Assembly (NCBI RefSeq): GCF_032337135.1
Contig: NZ_JAVXZZ010000002.1
Location: 124,001 to 188,000 of the forward strand
Direction of reading: 5' to 3'
Source of the DNA: Allorhodoferax sp032337135
Lineage (GTDB): Bacteria > Pseudomonadota > Gammaproteobacteria > Burkholderiales > Burkholderiaceae_C
Length of the DNA stretch: 64,000 bases
Under the pieces are notes generated by a model. That model was not told where the DNA came from. It did no database searches and saw only the letters and a list, made by a program, of their open reading frames with translations. The position numbers and the translations under genes were made by a program. Shown in pieces: positions 55,008 to 63,903 of the stretch; within the stretch, counting starts at the first letter, position 1, and the number at the start of each line of letters is the position of its first letter.

Positions 55008-55862
55008 TTACTTGACGGCGCCCGCGGTGATGCCGCGGATCAGTTGACGGGAGAACAGGGCGTAGAGGGTGACCACCGGCACGATGGCCAGCGAGAGCGA
55101 GGCCAGCACGGCATTCCAGTCGGTGGCGTACTGCCCCACGAACTGCTGGATGCCCAGCGTGATGGTCTGGGTCTTTTCCGACGGGGCCAGGATCAGCGGG
55201 AACCACAGGTCGTTCCAGATCGGCACCATGGTGAACACCGCCACGGTGGCGATGGCCGGGCGGATCAGCGGCACGATCACCTGGAAGAAGATGCGGAACT
55301 CGTCCACGCCATCGCAGCGCGCTGCGTCCTTGAGTTCACCGGGCACCTGCCCCATGAATTCGGACAGGATCATGATGGCCAGCGGTAGCCCCTGGGCCAC
55401 GTACACCAGCACCAGGGCCGTGAGCGTGTTGACCAGGTTGAGCTCCACCATGAGTTGCAGGATGGAGACCGTGCCCAGGCGGATCGGCACCATGATGCCG
55501 AAGGCAAAGAAGAACTTGAGCCAGCGGTTGCCGCGAAAGCGGTATTCCGACAGGCCCCAGGCCGCCATGGCCCCGAACAACAGGATGAAGAACAGCGAGG
55601 CCACCGTGACGATGAAGCTGTTGCCGAAGTACAGCAGCACATCGGAGCGGCCCAGCACCTTGGTGTAGCCAATCAGCGAGAAGGTCTCCGGAGTGGGCCA
55701 GGCCAGCGGGTCGTTGAAGATGGCGTCACGGCTCTTGAACGAGTTCATGAACACCAGCAGGATTGGCAGGAGCGCCAGCAGCAGGTAGGCGATGAGCGTG
55801 GCATGCACGAAGACGCGGCTGGGTGCCAGCGGCAGGGGATGGGAGGAGGATGGGTTTGCCAT
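55008..55862 (-). CDS. Carbohydrate ABC transporter permease, MalG type
   Basis: A 284-residue, six-helix permease. The EAA loop is present as EFMGQVPGELKDAARCDG followed by VDEFRIFF, and the C terminus VTLYALFSRQLIRGITAGAVK is characteristic of MalG-type subunits. ATG 55862 has GTGAGG at 6 bases; a GTG 4 codons upstream is less likely. It follows the MalF-type permease. Confidence 0.92.
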   Translation of the reverse strand: MANPSSSHPLPLAPSRVFVHATLIAYLLLALLPILLVFMNSFKSRDAIFNDPLAWPTPETFSLIGYTKVLGRSDVLLYFGNSFIVTVASLFFILLFGAMAAWGLSEYRFRGNRWLKFFFAFGIMVPIRLGTVSILQLMVELNLVNTLTALVLVYVAQGLPLAIMILSEFMGQVPGELKDAARCDGVDEFRIFFQVIVPLIRPAIATVAVFTMVPIWNDLWFPLILAPSEKTQTITLGIQQFVGQYATDWNAVLASLSLAIVPVVTLYALFSRQLIRGITAGAVK

Positions 55863-55870
55863 TTCGGACC

Positions 55871-56785
55871 TCACATGGCAAAGCGCTGCAGCCGGCGCTG
55901 CACCGCAAGAAAGTACACGGCCACACCCGCCAGGATGACCAGGAACATGAGCGTGGCCACGGCGGCCCCCATGGTCGGGCTGGCCACCTGCGACTGGTAG
56001 CCGAAGAAGGTGCGGTAGAACAGCGTGCCCAGGATGTCGGTGCTGTAGTTCGGGCCGGCCACCGCGCCCTTGACGGTGTAGATCAGGTCAAAGGCGTTGA
56101 AGTTGGCCACGAAGGTGAGGATGGTCACCAGGCCCAGCGTGGGCAGGATCAGTGGCAGGCGGATCTGCCAGAAGATGCGCCAGGGCGAAGCGCCCTCGAC
56201 CACCGCCGCTTCGATGATGTCCTCAGGGATGGCGATCAGCGCGGCGTAGATCAGCATCATGGGTACGCCGATGTACTGCCACACCGACATCAGCGAGACG
56301 GTGACCAGCGCGCTGCTTTCCAGGCCCAGCCACGGGGCGAACCAGTCGCCCAGCCCCACCAAGGTGAGCAGCCGCTCGGACACGCCCCACAAGGGCGACA
56401 GGATGAGCTGCCAGACAAAGCCGATGATCACCACCGACAGGAGCGTAGGCAGGAAGAACACGGTGCGGTAGGTGGCGGCAAAGCGTACGTTGCGCAGCGA
56501 CAGCAACGCCGCCAGCAGCAGGCCCACCGGGTTCTGCACCGCCATGTGGATGCCGAAGAACTTCACGTTGTTCGACATCGCATTCCAGAAGCTTGCCGAC
56601 CACTGCGGGTCGCTCAGGATGGTGTGGTAGTTCGCCAGGCCCGCAAAGCTGCGCACACCGGTGTCGTCGGCGGTGTACAGCCCCAGGCGCAGGGTGTCGA
56701 TCAGCGGCAGGGCGCTGAACGTGGCATAGATCAGCAGCGCAGGGGCGATGAACACCAGCACGCGCCAGGAAAAGCCGAGTTTCAT
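55871..56785 (-). CDS. Carbohydrate ABC transporter permease, MalF type
   Basis: A 304-residue, six-helix permease. It begins with the first helix WRVLVFIAPALLIYATFSAL and has the EAA loop AIPEDIIEAAVVEGASPWRI. It pairs with the MalG-type subunit to form the channel. It lies 111 bases after the binding-protein gene. Confidence 0.92.
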   Translation of the reverse strand: MKLGFSWRVLVFIAPALLIYATFSALPLIDTLRLGLYTADDTGVRSFAGLANYHTILSDPQWSASFWNAMSNNVKFFGIHMAVQNPVGLLLAALLSLRNVRFAATYRTVFFLPTLLSVVIIGFVWQLILSPLWGVSERLLTLVGLGDWFAPWLGLESSALVTVSLMSVWQYIGVPMMLIYAALIAIPEDIIEAAVVEGASPWRIFWQIRLPLILPTLGLVTILTFVANFNAFDLIYTVKGAVAGPNYSTDILGTLFYRTFFGYQSQVASPTMGAAVATLMFLVILAGVAVYFLAVQRRLQRFAM

Positions 56786-56896
56786 GGAAGACCTTCAGGG
56801 GTCGGGGAGTCGAAGGAAGACCCGCGGTGCCGGTGTGCGGCACCGCGGCAGCCCGCGGCCAGGGCGGCGCGCGGGCAGTTCAGGCCGGCCTGCGGT

Positions 56897-58144
56897 TTAC
56901 TTGGCTGGCGTGTACCACTTGGCAAATCCGTTCTGGATCTGCGCAGCGGCGTCCTTGGGAGCCATCTTCTGGTTGAGCACCTGCGAGCTCACGTTCCAGA
57001 GTTCGTTCTCCATGCTGGGGGTGCCACGGCTCATGATCTGGGCATTGAGGCGGATGGTGCTCTTGCACTGCTTGCGCCAGCCGATCATTTCCTTGGCTAC
57101 CGGGTTCTTCACGTCGATGGTGTGGTTGGACAGCGAGAAGAAGCCGGTGACCTTGTTGGTGTACAGGTCGGCGAATTCCTTGCTGGCGAGCCAGTTCAGG
57201 AACACCTGGGCGTCGGCCTTGTTCTTGCTCTTGCTGTTGATGCCCATCGCAATGTCGGTGTGGTCCGAGATGTAGCAGGTGTCGCCCGCCTTCTGCACCG
57301 GCGGCTTGAAGGCGCCGAACTCGATCTTGCTGTTGCCTTCGAAGTAGGAAATGTCCCAGGAACCCGCGGGGTAGATGGCGGCGCGGCCGCTGCCGAACAG
57401 GTTCTGCGAGTCGCCATAGGTCTGGGCCTGGTAACCCTTGGGCAGGTAGGCGGACCACTTGGCCATGGCTTCGAACGGGGCCACGAACTCGGCGTCGGTG
57501 AACTTCTTCTTGCCGGCGATGATGGCCTTGCGACCCTCTTCACCCTTCCAGTAGTTCGGGCCGATGCCGGTGTAGACGATCTGGTTGGTTTCCCACTGGT
57601 CGGCGGTACCCAGGGCCAGCGGAGCCACCTTGCCAGCTGCCTTGATCTTGTCCAGCACCGAGAAGAACTCGGCTTCGGTGTTGGGCACGCTCAGGCCCAG
57701 TTCGGCAAACACCTTCTTGTTGTAGAAGAAGCCGTGGATCACGGAGGCCATGGGCACGCAGTAGGTGTCCTTGCCATCGTCGGTCTGCCAGGCTACCTGG
57801 GCCGACTCGGGGAAGTTCTTCAGGGCCGGGTTGCCGTTGAGCTTTTCCAGGTGCCCCTTCTTGTACAGGTCCAGCGCCACGTCGAAGGGGCGGCAGGTCA
57901 CCAGGTCACCGGCGGTGCCCGCGGTCAGGCGCGCATTCAGGGCCGAGTTGTATTCGGGGGGGGCGGTTGGCGCGAACTTCACGGTGATGCCGGGGTGGGC
58001 CTTGGCGAAGGCAGGCAGCAGCACCTCTTCCCACAGGCCTTTGTCGTCGACACGCCAGCTTTCGATGGTGAGGGTACCGGCCTGGGCCAGGCCGGCGCAG
58101 GCCAGCGCGGCGGCAATGGCGGCGAGGCGAAGGGGTTGGGACAT
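56897..58144 (-). CDS. Extracellular solute-binding protein of the amino-sugar ABC transporter
   Basis: A 415-residue periplasmic protein of family 1. The signal peptide is LRLAAIAAALACAGLAQAG; the mature part starts TLTIESWRVDDKGLWEEV and has VPMASVIHGFFYNKKVF and GSGRAAIYPAGSWDISYF in the inter-lobe region. AGGAG lies 5 bases before ATG 58144. It is the first gene of an operon with two permeases, an ATPase, a GlcNAc-kinase-like protein and a deaminase, so an amino sugar (GlcNAc or chitobiose) is the inferred ligand. Confidence 0.92.
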   Translation of the reverse strand: MSQPLRLAAIAAALACAGLAQAGTLTIESWRVDDKGLWEEVLLPAFAKAHPGITVKFAPTAPPEYNSALNARLTAGTAGDLVTCRPFDVALDLYKKGHLEKLNGNPALKNFPESAQVAWQTDDGKDTYCVPMASVIHGFFYNKKVFAELGLSVPNTEAEFFSVLDKIKAAGKVAPLALGTADQWETNQIVYTGIGPNYWKGEEGRKAIIAGKKKFTDAEFVAPFEAMAKWSAYLPKGYQAQTYGDSQNLFGSGRAAIYPAGSWDISYFEGNSKIEFGAFKPPVQKAGDTCYISDHTDIAMGINSKSKNKADAQVFLNWLASKEFADLYTNKVTGFFSLSNHTIDVKNPVAKEMIGWRKQCKSTIRLNAQIMSRGTPSMENELWNVSSQVLNQKMAPKDAAAQIQNGFAKWYTPAK

Positions 58145-58413
58145 GTTATCTCCTGGTCATTGGTTGATGAAACTGCTGGCTGCGGCAGGCTGCGTTGGCC
58201 ATTCAGCGGGGCGGAGGTTATGCTGTGACCCCTGTAATTTCAAACTTCTGCTGCGAGGCGGTGTTGCATGGCTAAGTGCTTGAATTTGTTGGGTTTTTCC
58301 AATTTTTTGTGATGTCCGCTTCTTACGTTTCCTTACCCAGAATGCGGCCCCGCTGGGGGCTTGTGGGGAGGTGGTGGGCTGAGGTCATACACAACATTAC
58401 AAATCGACAGGAA

Positions 58414-59688
58414 ATGAAAGGTTTGCACCGTATCGCCGCACGCTGCTGCGCCTTGCTGCTGGGCTTGGTGGCCGCGCAGGGCGCACTCGCCCAGGCCACC
58501 GCCGTGCCGCTGGATGTGCTGCACTGGTGGACCTCGGCCAGCGAGCGCAAGGCGGCCGACCAGCTCGCCAGCCACCTGGCCCAGGCTGGCGTGCAGTGGA
58601 AAGACGCTGCTATCCCAGGCGGTGGTGGCATGGCTGCGGTGAAGGTGCTCAAGAGCCGCGTGCTCATGGGCGACCCGCCCGACGTGGCGCAGCTCATCGG
58701 CACCACGCTCACTGATTGGGCCGACGTGGGCCTGGTGCTGCCGCTCAACGCCGTGGCCCAGCGCCAGCGCTGGTCGCAGCAGCTGTTTCCCACCGTGCTC
58801 GAACTGGTCACCTACAAGGGCGACGTGGTGGCTGCGCCTCTGGGCGTCCACCGCATCAACACCTTGCTGTACAACCGCAAGCTGTTTGCCCGTTGGGGGC
58901 TGGTGCCGCCGCGCAGCTGGGCCGAATTCGAACTCGTGGCGCGCCAGTTGCAGGCCAAGGGCGTTCGCGCGCTGGCCTGGAGCGACGAGGCCTGGCAGAT
59001 CGCCACCGTGTTCGAAACCCTGCTGCTGGGCGATGCCGGTGCGCCGCTGTACCGCGAACTCATGGTGCAGCGCAAGGGCAGTGCCTGGCTGGACCCGCGG
59101 GTGGAGCGCGCGCTGCAGCGCCTGCGCTGGCTGCGTGCCCTGGCCACCGAGGCGCCGGTGGAACGCGTCTGGGCCGACAGTGCCCGTGAACTGCTGGCCG
59201 AAGGCGCAGGCATGATGATCATGGGCGACTGGGCCAAGGGCGAGCTCATGGCCTGGGGTGCCAGCCCGGTGCGCGACTTTGGCTGCGTGGTGGTGCCTGG
59301 CACCGAACACACCCATCTCTACAGCGTGGACACCCTGGCCATGCTGGTGAGTCCGCGTGCGCGGGAAGCGGTGCAGGAAAAGATGGCCGAGGTCGTGACC
59401 GCATTGCCGGCGCAGCTGGCCTACAACCGCCTCAAGGGTTCGGTGCCGGTGCGCCACGACGTGGACCCGAGCAGCCTGGACCCGTGTGCCCGCGATTCCT
59501 GGGAGACCTTTGCCCGCAGCCGCAGCGCCCGCGTACCCAGCCTGGCCCACCGCATGGCGGCCGACGAAGCCATCAAGGACGCCGTGGCCCAGGTGCTGTG
59601 GCGCTACCTGACCGATGCCCGCATGGAACCGGGCGAAGCCCAACGCCGCCTGGCCGCCGTGATCCGCGCCCCCGGGGCCGAACGCTGA
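58414..59688 (+). CDS. Second, stand-alone sugar-binding protein linked to a two-component system
   Basis: A 424-residue periplasmic protein of the family 1 solute-binding fold with a clear signal peptide (CCALLLGLVAAQGALAQ). The mature part starts LDVLHWWTSASERKAADQLA, has MGDPPDVAQLIGTTLTDWAD, and a ligand-cleft region EGAGMMIMGDWAKGELMAWG. No permease or ATPase follows; instead the response regulator and sensor kinase genes come next in the same direction. It may therefore be a signalling sensor, or share the divergent transporter's permeases. The gap to the divergent binding-protein gene is 269 bases. Confidence 0.88.
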   Translation: MKGLHRIAARCCALLLGLVAAQGALAQATAVPLDVLHWWTSASERKAADQLASHLAQAGVQWKDAAIPGGGGMAAVKVLKSRVLMGDPPDVAQLIGTTLTDWADVGLVLPLNAVAQRQRWSQQLFPTVLELVTYKGDVVAAPLGVHRINTLLYNRKLFARWGLVPPRSWAEFELVARQLQAKGVRALAWSDEAWQIATVFETLLLGDAGAPLYRELMVQRKGSAWLDPRVERALQRLRWLRALATEAPVERVWADSARELLAEGAGMMIMGDWAKGELMAWGASPVRDFGCVVVPGTEHTHLYSVDTLAMLVSPRAREAVQEKMAEVVTALPAQLAYNRLKGSVPVRHDVDPSSLDPCARDSWETFARSRSARVPSLAHRMAADEAIKDAVAQVLWRYLTDARMEPGEAQRRLAAVIRAPGAER

Positions 59689-59700
59689 ATCCAACTGCAC

Positions 59701-59728
59701 GCCATGAACCGCACGCCATGAACCGCAC
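59701..59728 (+). repeat. 14-base tandem duplication at the response regulator start
   Basis: GCCATGAACCGCAC occurs twice in a row (59701-59714 and 59715-59728). Each copy has an ATG; only the second (59718) is in frame with the response regulator, since 14 is not a multiple of three. The first ATG may act as a decoy. Confidence 0.85.
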
Positions 59729-60437
59729 CATTCTCGTGGTCGATGACGACCAGAAAACCCGCAACCTGCTCAAGACCTACCTCGAAAAGCACCAGTACGA
59801 CGTGCGCGTGGCACACGACGGCGCAAGCTTCCACGCCGAGTTCGAGCGCTTCCAGGCTGAGCTCAGCCTGGTCATCCTGGACGTGATGCTGCCCGACACC
59901 GACGGCTTCACGCTGTGCCGCAGTGTGCGCAGCCAGTCCACCGTGCCCATCATCATGCTCACGGCCAGTGCCGACGATACCGACCGCATCGTGGGCCTGG
60001 AACTGGGCGCTGACGACTACATTGCCAAGCCCTACAACCCGCGCGAACTGCTGGCGCGCATCAAGGCCATCCACCGGCGCATGCAGCTGGCGGCACCCGG
60101 CGCAAGCATCCGTTTCCTGAAATTCGCGGGTTTCAGCATGGACCTGGTCGAACGGGTGTTGCTTGACGCCCAGGGCCAGCCTGTGGTGCTGACCAGCATG
60201 GACTTCAACCTGCTGCGCTTTATGGTGGAGCACGCCGGTGAAACGCTGGACCGCGCCCGCCTCATGGAGCAGACGCGCGGGCGCGACCTGGGACCGCTGG
60301 ACCGGTCCCTGGACGTGCAGGTGAGTCGCCTGCGCCAGCGCCTGGGCGACGATGGCAAGCAGCCGGTGCTGATCAAGACCGTGCGCGGTAGCGGCTACGT
60401 GTTCTCGGCCGAAGTCAGTGCCCATGCCGAGGCCTGA
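59718..60437 (+). CDS. OmpR-family response regulator
   Basis: A 239-residue response regulator. The receiver domain has acidic cluster VVDDDQ, the phosphoacceptor Asp in VILDVMLPDTDGF, Thr/Ser in MLTASADD and Lys in YIAKPYNPRELLAR. The C-terminal winged helix (about 145-232) has LTSMDFNLLRFMVEHAGE and DVQVSRLRQRLGD. The order binding protein-regulator-kinase resembles the glucose-uptake GltR/GltS regulators of pseudomonads. The probable targets are the divergent transport operon and itself. Confidence 0.93.
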   Translation: MNRTILVVDDDQKTRNLLKTYLEKHQYDVRVAHDGASFHAEFERFQAELSLVILDVMLPDTDGFTLCRSVRSQSTVPIIMLTASADDTDRIVGLELGADDYIAKPYNPRELLARIKAIHRRMQLAAPGASIRFLKFAGFSMDLVERVLLDAQGQPVVLTSMDFNLLRFMVEHAGETLDRARLMEQTRGRDLGPLDRSLDVQVSRLRQRLGDDGKQPVLIKTVRGSGYVFSAEVSAHAEA

Positions 60438-61902
60438 ACGCCGCAGCCTGCTGCGCCGCGTGCTGCCCGACAGCCTGCTTGGGCGCATCGTGGTGGTCAT
60501 GGCGCTGGGGGTGGTGAGCGCCCAGCTGGTGGGCACCCTGCTGTGGGCGCGCCAGCTGCGCGAAAGTGCGCGCACCGAGGCACTGGCAGCGGCGCAGGCC
60601 ATTGCGCTCAATGCGGCCGGCTCCATCCGCTTCTTCCGCGACCTGCCGCCGCAGTTTCGTCCGCTGCTGATCGAGCAGCTGCGCACCATGGGCGGCACGC
60701 GCTTCTTCATCAACGTCAACCGGGCCCAGGTTCCCGTGGAGCCGGTGCGCGACAACGCACTGGTGGACGCCGTGGTGGACGTGGTGCGCAGCGACCTGAC
60801 GCGCCATCTTGCCGTGCCCCAGGCCCCGGCGGTGGCCTTTGCCTGGCCGCAGGAGCTGCAGGTGTCGGACGACGGGCGCAAGGTGCACGAGCTGCCCGAC
60901 GCCTGGGTCGAGGCCACGCTGCTGCTGCGTCCGCGCCCGGCGCCGGTGCTGGTGATCCAGGCCGAGTTCGAACCCGGGCGCTGGCTCTACCTGGCCGCGA
61001 CCATGCCCGATCCGTACTTCCTGGACAACGCCAACCCGCTCACCGGCGACCGTGTGGTGATGCAGCTGGTCACGCTGGTCACGGTGCTGGTGCTCAGCGT
61101 GCTGCTGGTGCGTGGGCTCATCCGACCGCTCAACCGCATTGCCTCGGCGGCCAATGCCTTTGGCAGCGACAGCGCGCCCGAGCGTGTGCCTGAGACCGGC
61201 ACCGCCGAGCTGCGCCGCACCGCCCGTGCCTTCAACGACATGCAGGCCCGCATCCAGGGCTACCTGGTGGACCGCGAACGCCTGTTCATGGGCATCTCGC
61301 ACGGGCTCAAGACCCCCATCATGCGCCTGAAGCTACGCACCGAGCTGCTGGACGACGAGACCCTGCGCGCTGAGTTCCACGAAGACCTGGACGATCTGGA
61401 CGTGATGGTCAAGGCCGCGCTGCAGAGCGTGAAGGACAGCGACATCCACGAGAACCTCACCCCGGTGCGGCTCGATACCCTGCTGGACCGGCTGGCACGC
61501 CGCCCCATCTACCCCAGCGCGAGCATTGCCTGCGAGACCGAGCCTCTGAGCGTGCTGGGCAAACCCCTGGCGCTGGAGCGCGCCCTGAGCAACCTGCTCG
61601 ACAACGCCGTGCTGTACGGCGAGCGCGTGCAGGTGCGCCTGTCGCGCCAGGGCACGCGCGCGATGGTGGAAGTGCGCGACTTCGGCCCCGGCATTGCCCA
61701 AGCCAGCATGTCGGCGGCGTTCGAGCCGCACGTACGCCTGGCGCATGGGCAGCAGAAGAACCGCACTGGCACCGGCCTGGGGCTGGGCATTGCGCGCAAC
61801 ATCATCCAGGCCCATGGCGGCGAGATCCGCCTGCACAACCATGCCGAAGGGGGGCTGGTGGTAACAGTGCTGCTGGCCGCCTTGCCCGAGCCGCTGGCCT
61901 GA
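60424..61902 (+). CDS. Sensor histidine kinase
   Basis: A 492-residue membrane sensor kinase of the EnvZ/GltS type. Helix 1 is at about 21-40 (IVVVMALGVVSAQLVGTLLW), the periplasmic part at about 41-205, helix 2 at about 210-232, then HAMP. The His box is FMGISHGLKTPIMRLKL; here SHGL replaces the usual SHDL. The ATPase boxes are LSNLLDNAVLYG, DFGPGI and GTGLGLGIARNII. ATG 60424 is used; a GTG at 60418 is possible. It overlaps the regulator gene by 14 bases. The periplasmic part is a candidate docking site for the upstream binding protein. Confidence 0.92.
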   Translation: MPRPERRSLLRRVLPDSLLGRIVVVMALGVVSAQLVGTLLWARQLRESARTEALAAAQAIALNAAGSIRFFRDLPPQFRPLLIEQLRTMGGTRFFINVNRAQVPVEPVRDNALVDAVVDVVRSDLTRHLAVPQAPAVAFAWPQELQVSDDGRKVHELPDAWVEATLLLRPRPAPVLVIQAEFEPGRWLYLAATMPDPYFLDNANPLTGDRVVMQLVTLVTVLVLSVLLVRGLIRPLNRIASAANAFGSDSAPERVPETGTAELRRTARAFNDMQARIQGYLVDRERLFMGISHGLKTPIMRLKLRTELLDDETLRAEFHEDLDDLDVMVKAALQSVKDSDIHENLTPVRLDTLLDRLARRPIYPSASIACETEPLSVLGKPLALERALSNLLDNAVLYGERVQVRLSRQGTRAMVEVRDFGPGIAQASMSAAFEPHVRLAHGQQKNRTGTGLGLGIARNIIQAHGGEIRLHNHAEGGLVVTVLLAALPEPLA

Positions 61903-61932
61903 TTCCGGCGACCGTTCGGCCCGGCGCCGGGT

Positions 61933-61990
61933 TCCAAAATGAGCCTTGGCCCTTGTGGAATATGCGTAAGCAGCTATGAATTACATAGCG
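61933..61990 (-). repeat. Interspersed repeat, copy R10 (overlaps end of nagA)
   Basis: On the minus strand: GTCGCTATGTAATTCATAGC, TGCTTACGCATATTCC, then AAGGGCCAAGGCTC and ATTTTGGAA. The first bases encode the last codons and TAA stop of nagA. It separates nagA from the convergent kinase gene. Confidence 0.85.
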
Positions 61991-63099
61991 ACGGCCGTGC
62001 CCTGCACCCACACCCCCTGCACCTGCAGGGCAGCATCGAGCTGCACCACGTCGGCCCAGGCGCCGGCCTGCAGGCGGCCGCGGTCGGTAAGGCCCAGGTG
62101 GTCGGCGGCGTAGGTGGAAACGCGCCGCGAGGCGTCGGCCAGGTCCAGACCCAGGGTGTCCACCAGGTTGCGCAGGGCTTGGTCCATGCTCAGCACCGAA
62201 CCAGCCAGGGTGCCGTCGGCCAGGCGCACGCCCCCCATGCATTTGGTCACGGTGTGGCGGCCCAGCTTGTAGTCACCGTCGGGCATGCCCGCAGCCGCGG
62301 TGGAGTCGGTCACGCAGTAGAGCTTGGGGATAGCCCGCAGCGCGGTGCGGATGGCGCCGGGGTGCACGTGCAGCAGGTCCGGAATCAATTCGGAAAACTC
62401 AGCGTGCGCCAGCGCCGCTCCCACCATGCCGGGCTCGCGGTGGTGCAGTGGCGACATGGCGTTGAACAGGTGGGTGAAACCCGTGGCGCCGCAGCGCAGC
62501 GCGGCCACGCCTTGCTCGTAGCTGCCGGTGGTGTGCCCGAGTTGCACCTTGAAGCCTTCCCGCACCAGTTCGGCAATCAGTGCGTCGTTGCCACCCACTT
62601 CGGGCGCCAGGGTGATGAGGCGGATCGGTGCCAGGGCGTTCAGGCGGTGAATTTCAGCGAGGCTGGCGGGGCGGGCAAACGGGGGTTGTGCGCCCAACCG
62701 TGCTTCGCTGATGTAGGGGCCTTCCAGATGCACGCCCAGCACGCGGGCCGCGTTGGGGGCGGGGGCCGCACACAGCGGGGCCAGGGCGGCAAAGGCGGCA
62801 TCCAGGTCGACCTGTGGCGCCGTCATGGTGGTGGCCAGCAAGGACGTGGTGCCGTGCTTCGCATGCAGGTGGGCCACGTGCCAGGCGGCTTCACCGCCCT
62901 CCATGATGTCGTGCCCGGCGCCGCCGTGCACATGCAGGTCGATGAAGCCGGGCAGCAGCAAGGGCTGGCCATTGTCACGCGCCGCCTGCGCTGACAGCGG
63001 CGCGCCCGTCACGCCCGCAATGCGCCCGTCGGCACCGAAGTGCAGGCTGCCTTGGATGAAACCTGCGGGGGTGAGAATGTTTCCGTGCAAGGGCGTCAT
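61981..63099 (-). CDS. nagA: N-acetylglucosamine-6-phosphate deacetylase
   Basis: A 372-residue amidohydrolase that converts GlcNAc-6-P to GlcN-6-P. The metal site starts LPGFIDLHVHGGAGHDIMEG, then VLGVHLEGPYISEARLGAQ, LGHTTGSYEQ, FTHLFNAMSPLHHREPG and VTDSTAAAGMPDG. ATG 63099 overlaps the GntR stop by 4 bases. The C-terminal residues after VQGVWVQG and the TAA stop lie in the interspersed repeat. Length is normal for NagA. Confidence 0.95.
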   Translation of the reverse strand: MTPLHGNILTPAGFIQGSLHFGADGRIAGVTGAPLSAQAARDNGQPLLLPGFIDLHVHGGAGHDIMEGGEAAWHVAHLHAKHGTTSLLATTMTAPQVDLDAAFAALAPLCAAPAPNAARVLGVHLEGPYISEARLGAQPPFARPASLAEIHRLNALAPIRLITLAPEVGGNDALIAELVREGFKVQLGHTTGSYEQGVAALRCGATGFTHLFNAMSPLHHREPGMVGAALAHAEFSELIPDLLHVHPGAIRTALRAIPKLYCVTDSTAAAGMPDGDYKLGRHTVTKCMGGVRLADGTLAGSVLSMDQALRNLVDTLGLDLADASRRVSTYAADHLGLTDRGRLQAGAWADVVQLDAALQVQGVWVQGTAVAM

Positions 63100-63824
63100 G
63101 GGGTGCTCTGGAGTTCGGCCACGAAGTGGTAGTAGTCGCTGCGGCAGTACGACTGGGTGAATTCGATCGGGCGCCCCTGGGCGTCCTGCGCGGTGCGCTG
63201 CACCCACAGCAGGGCTGCGCCGGGCGCCACGCCCAGTTGCTTTGCCATCGTGTCGTCGGCGTTGATGGCGCGCACCGTCTGGCGGGCCCGCACCGGTGTG
63301 TTGCCGTGGGCAGCGAGGTGGCGGTAGAGCGAGCCTTCGAGTGACTGTGGCTGTGCGAGCAGTGCCAGCGGCAGCACGCTGTACTCCAGCGCCATCGGAA
63401 TGCCGTCTGCCAGGCGCAGGCGCTCCAGCCGGGCCACGCGCTCGCCACGCCCCAGGCCCAGAGCCTCGCGCTCGGTGGCGGAGGCATTGGCAATGGTTCG
63501 GGTGATCCAGCGGCTCGACGGCGTGTAGCCGCGCTGGCGCAGCTCTTCGGAAAAGCTGGCCAGTTTGCTGCTGGCCTGCTCCAGGCGCGGGGCGACGAAG
63601 TTACCCGCACCATGGCGGCGCAGCACCAGACCCTGGTCCACCAGTGCGTCAATGGCCTTGCGGGCTGTCACGCGCGACACCCCCAGCGCTTCGCTCAGGG
63701 TCCGCTCCGAGGGGAGCGCCTGGTCGTTGGCGTAGTTGCCGGCGCGGATGTCGGCCGCCAACTGCCGTGCCAGCTGTTGGTACAGCGGCGTGGCGTCTTC
63801 CAGCGGTTGCAAGGGGGGTGGCAT
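63096..63824 (-). CDS. GntR/HutC-type regulator of amino-sugar genes (NagR-like)
   Basis: A 242-residue regulator. The N-terminal winged helix has YQQLARQLAADIRAGNYAND, LPSERTLSEALGVSRVTARK; the C-terminal UTRA domain has LPLALLAQPQSLEGSLYRHL and IEFTQSYCRSDYYHFVAEL, typical of the HutC/NagR group that binds GlcN-6-P or GlcNAc-6-P. ATG 63824 has no ribosome site and lies only 7 bases after a TATTAT hexamer, so the message may be leaderless. It is translationally coupled to nagA. Confidence 0.92.
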   Translation of the reverse strand: MPPPLQPLEDATPLYQQLARQLAADIRAGNYANDQALPSERTLSEALGVSRVTARKAIDALVDQGLVLRRHGAGNFVAPRLEQASSKLASFSEELRQRGYTPSSRWITRTIANASATEREALGLGRGERVARLERLRLADGIPMALEYSVLPLALLAQPQSLEGSLYRHLAAHGNTPVRARQTVRAINADDTMAKQLGVAPGAALLWVQRTAQDAQGRPIEFTQSYCRSDYYHFVAELQSTP

Positions 63825-63831
63825 GCATTGA

Positions 63832-63855
63832 ATAATACCACTTTAATACCAGTGG
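63832..63855. promoter_or_regulatory. Autoregulatory operator/promoter of the GntR-nagA operon
   Basis: GGTATTA occurs twice on the minus strand with an 11-bp period (63833-63839 and 63844-63850). The overlapping sequence also forms CCACT...AGTGG (63838-63842/63851-63855). A -10-like TATTAT lies at 63832-63837. The combined symmetry is typical of GntR/HutC operators. Confidence 0.6.
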
Positions 63856-63903
63856 TCTGGGCAGTGTGCTGCCCGCTCGGCAGCGTGCCCGGCGTGTCGC
63901 CCC

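Noticed and set aside
58145..58413. Promoters and operators in the gap between the two binding-protein genes
   Set aside because: A TTGAAA...CATAAC pair on the minus strand has only a 15-base spacer, and no inverted repeat stood out; nothing firm enough to annotate.
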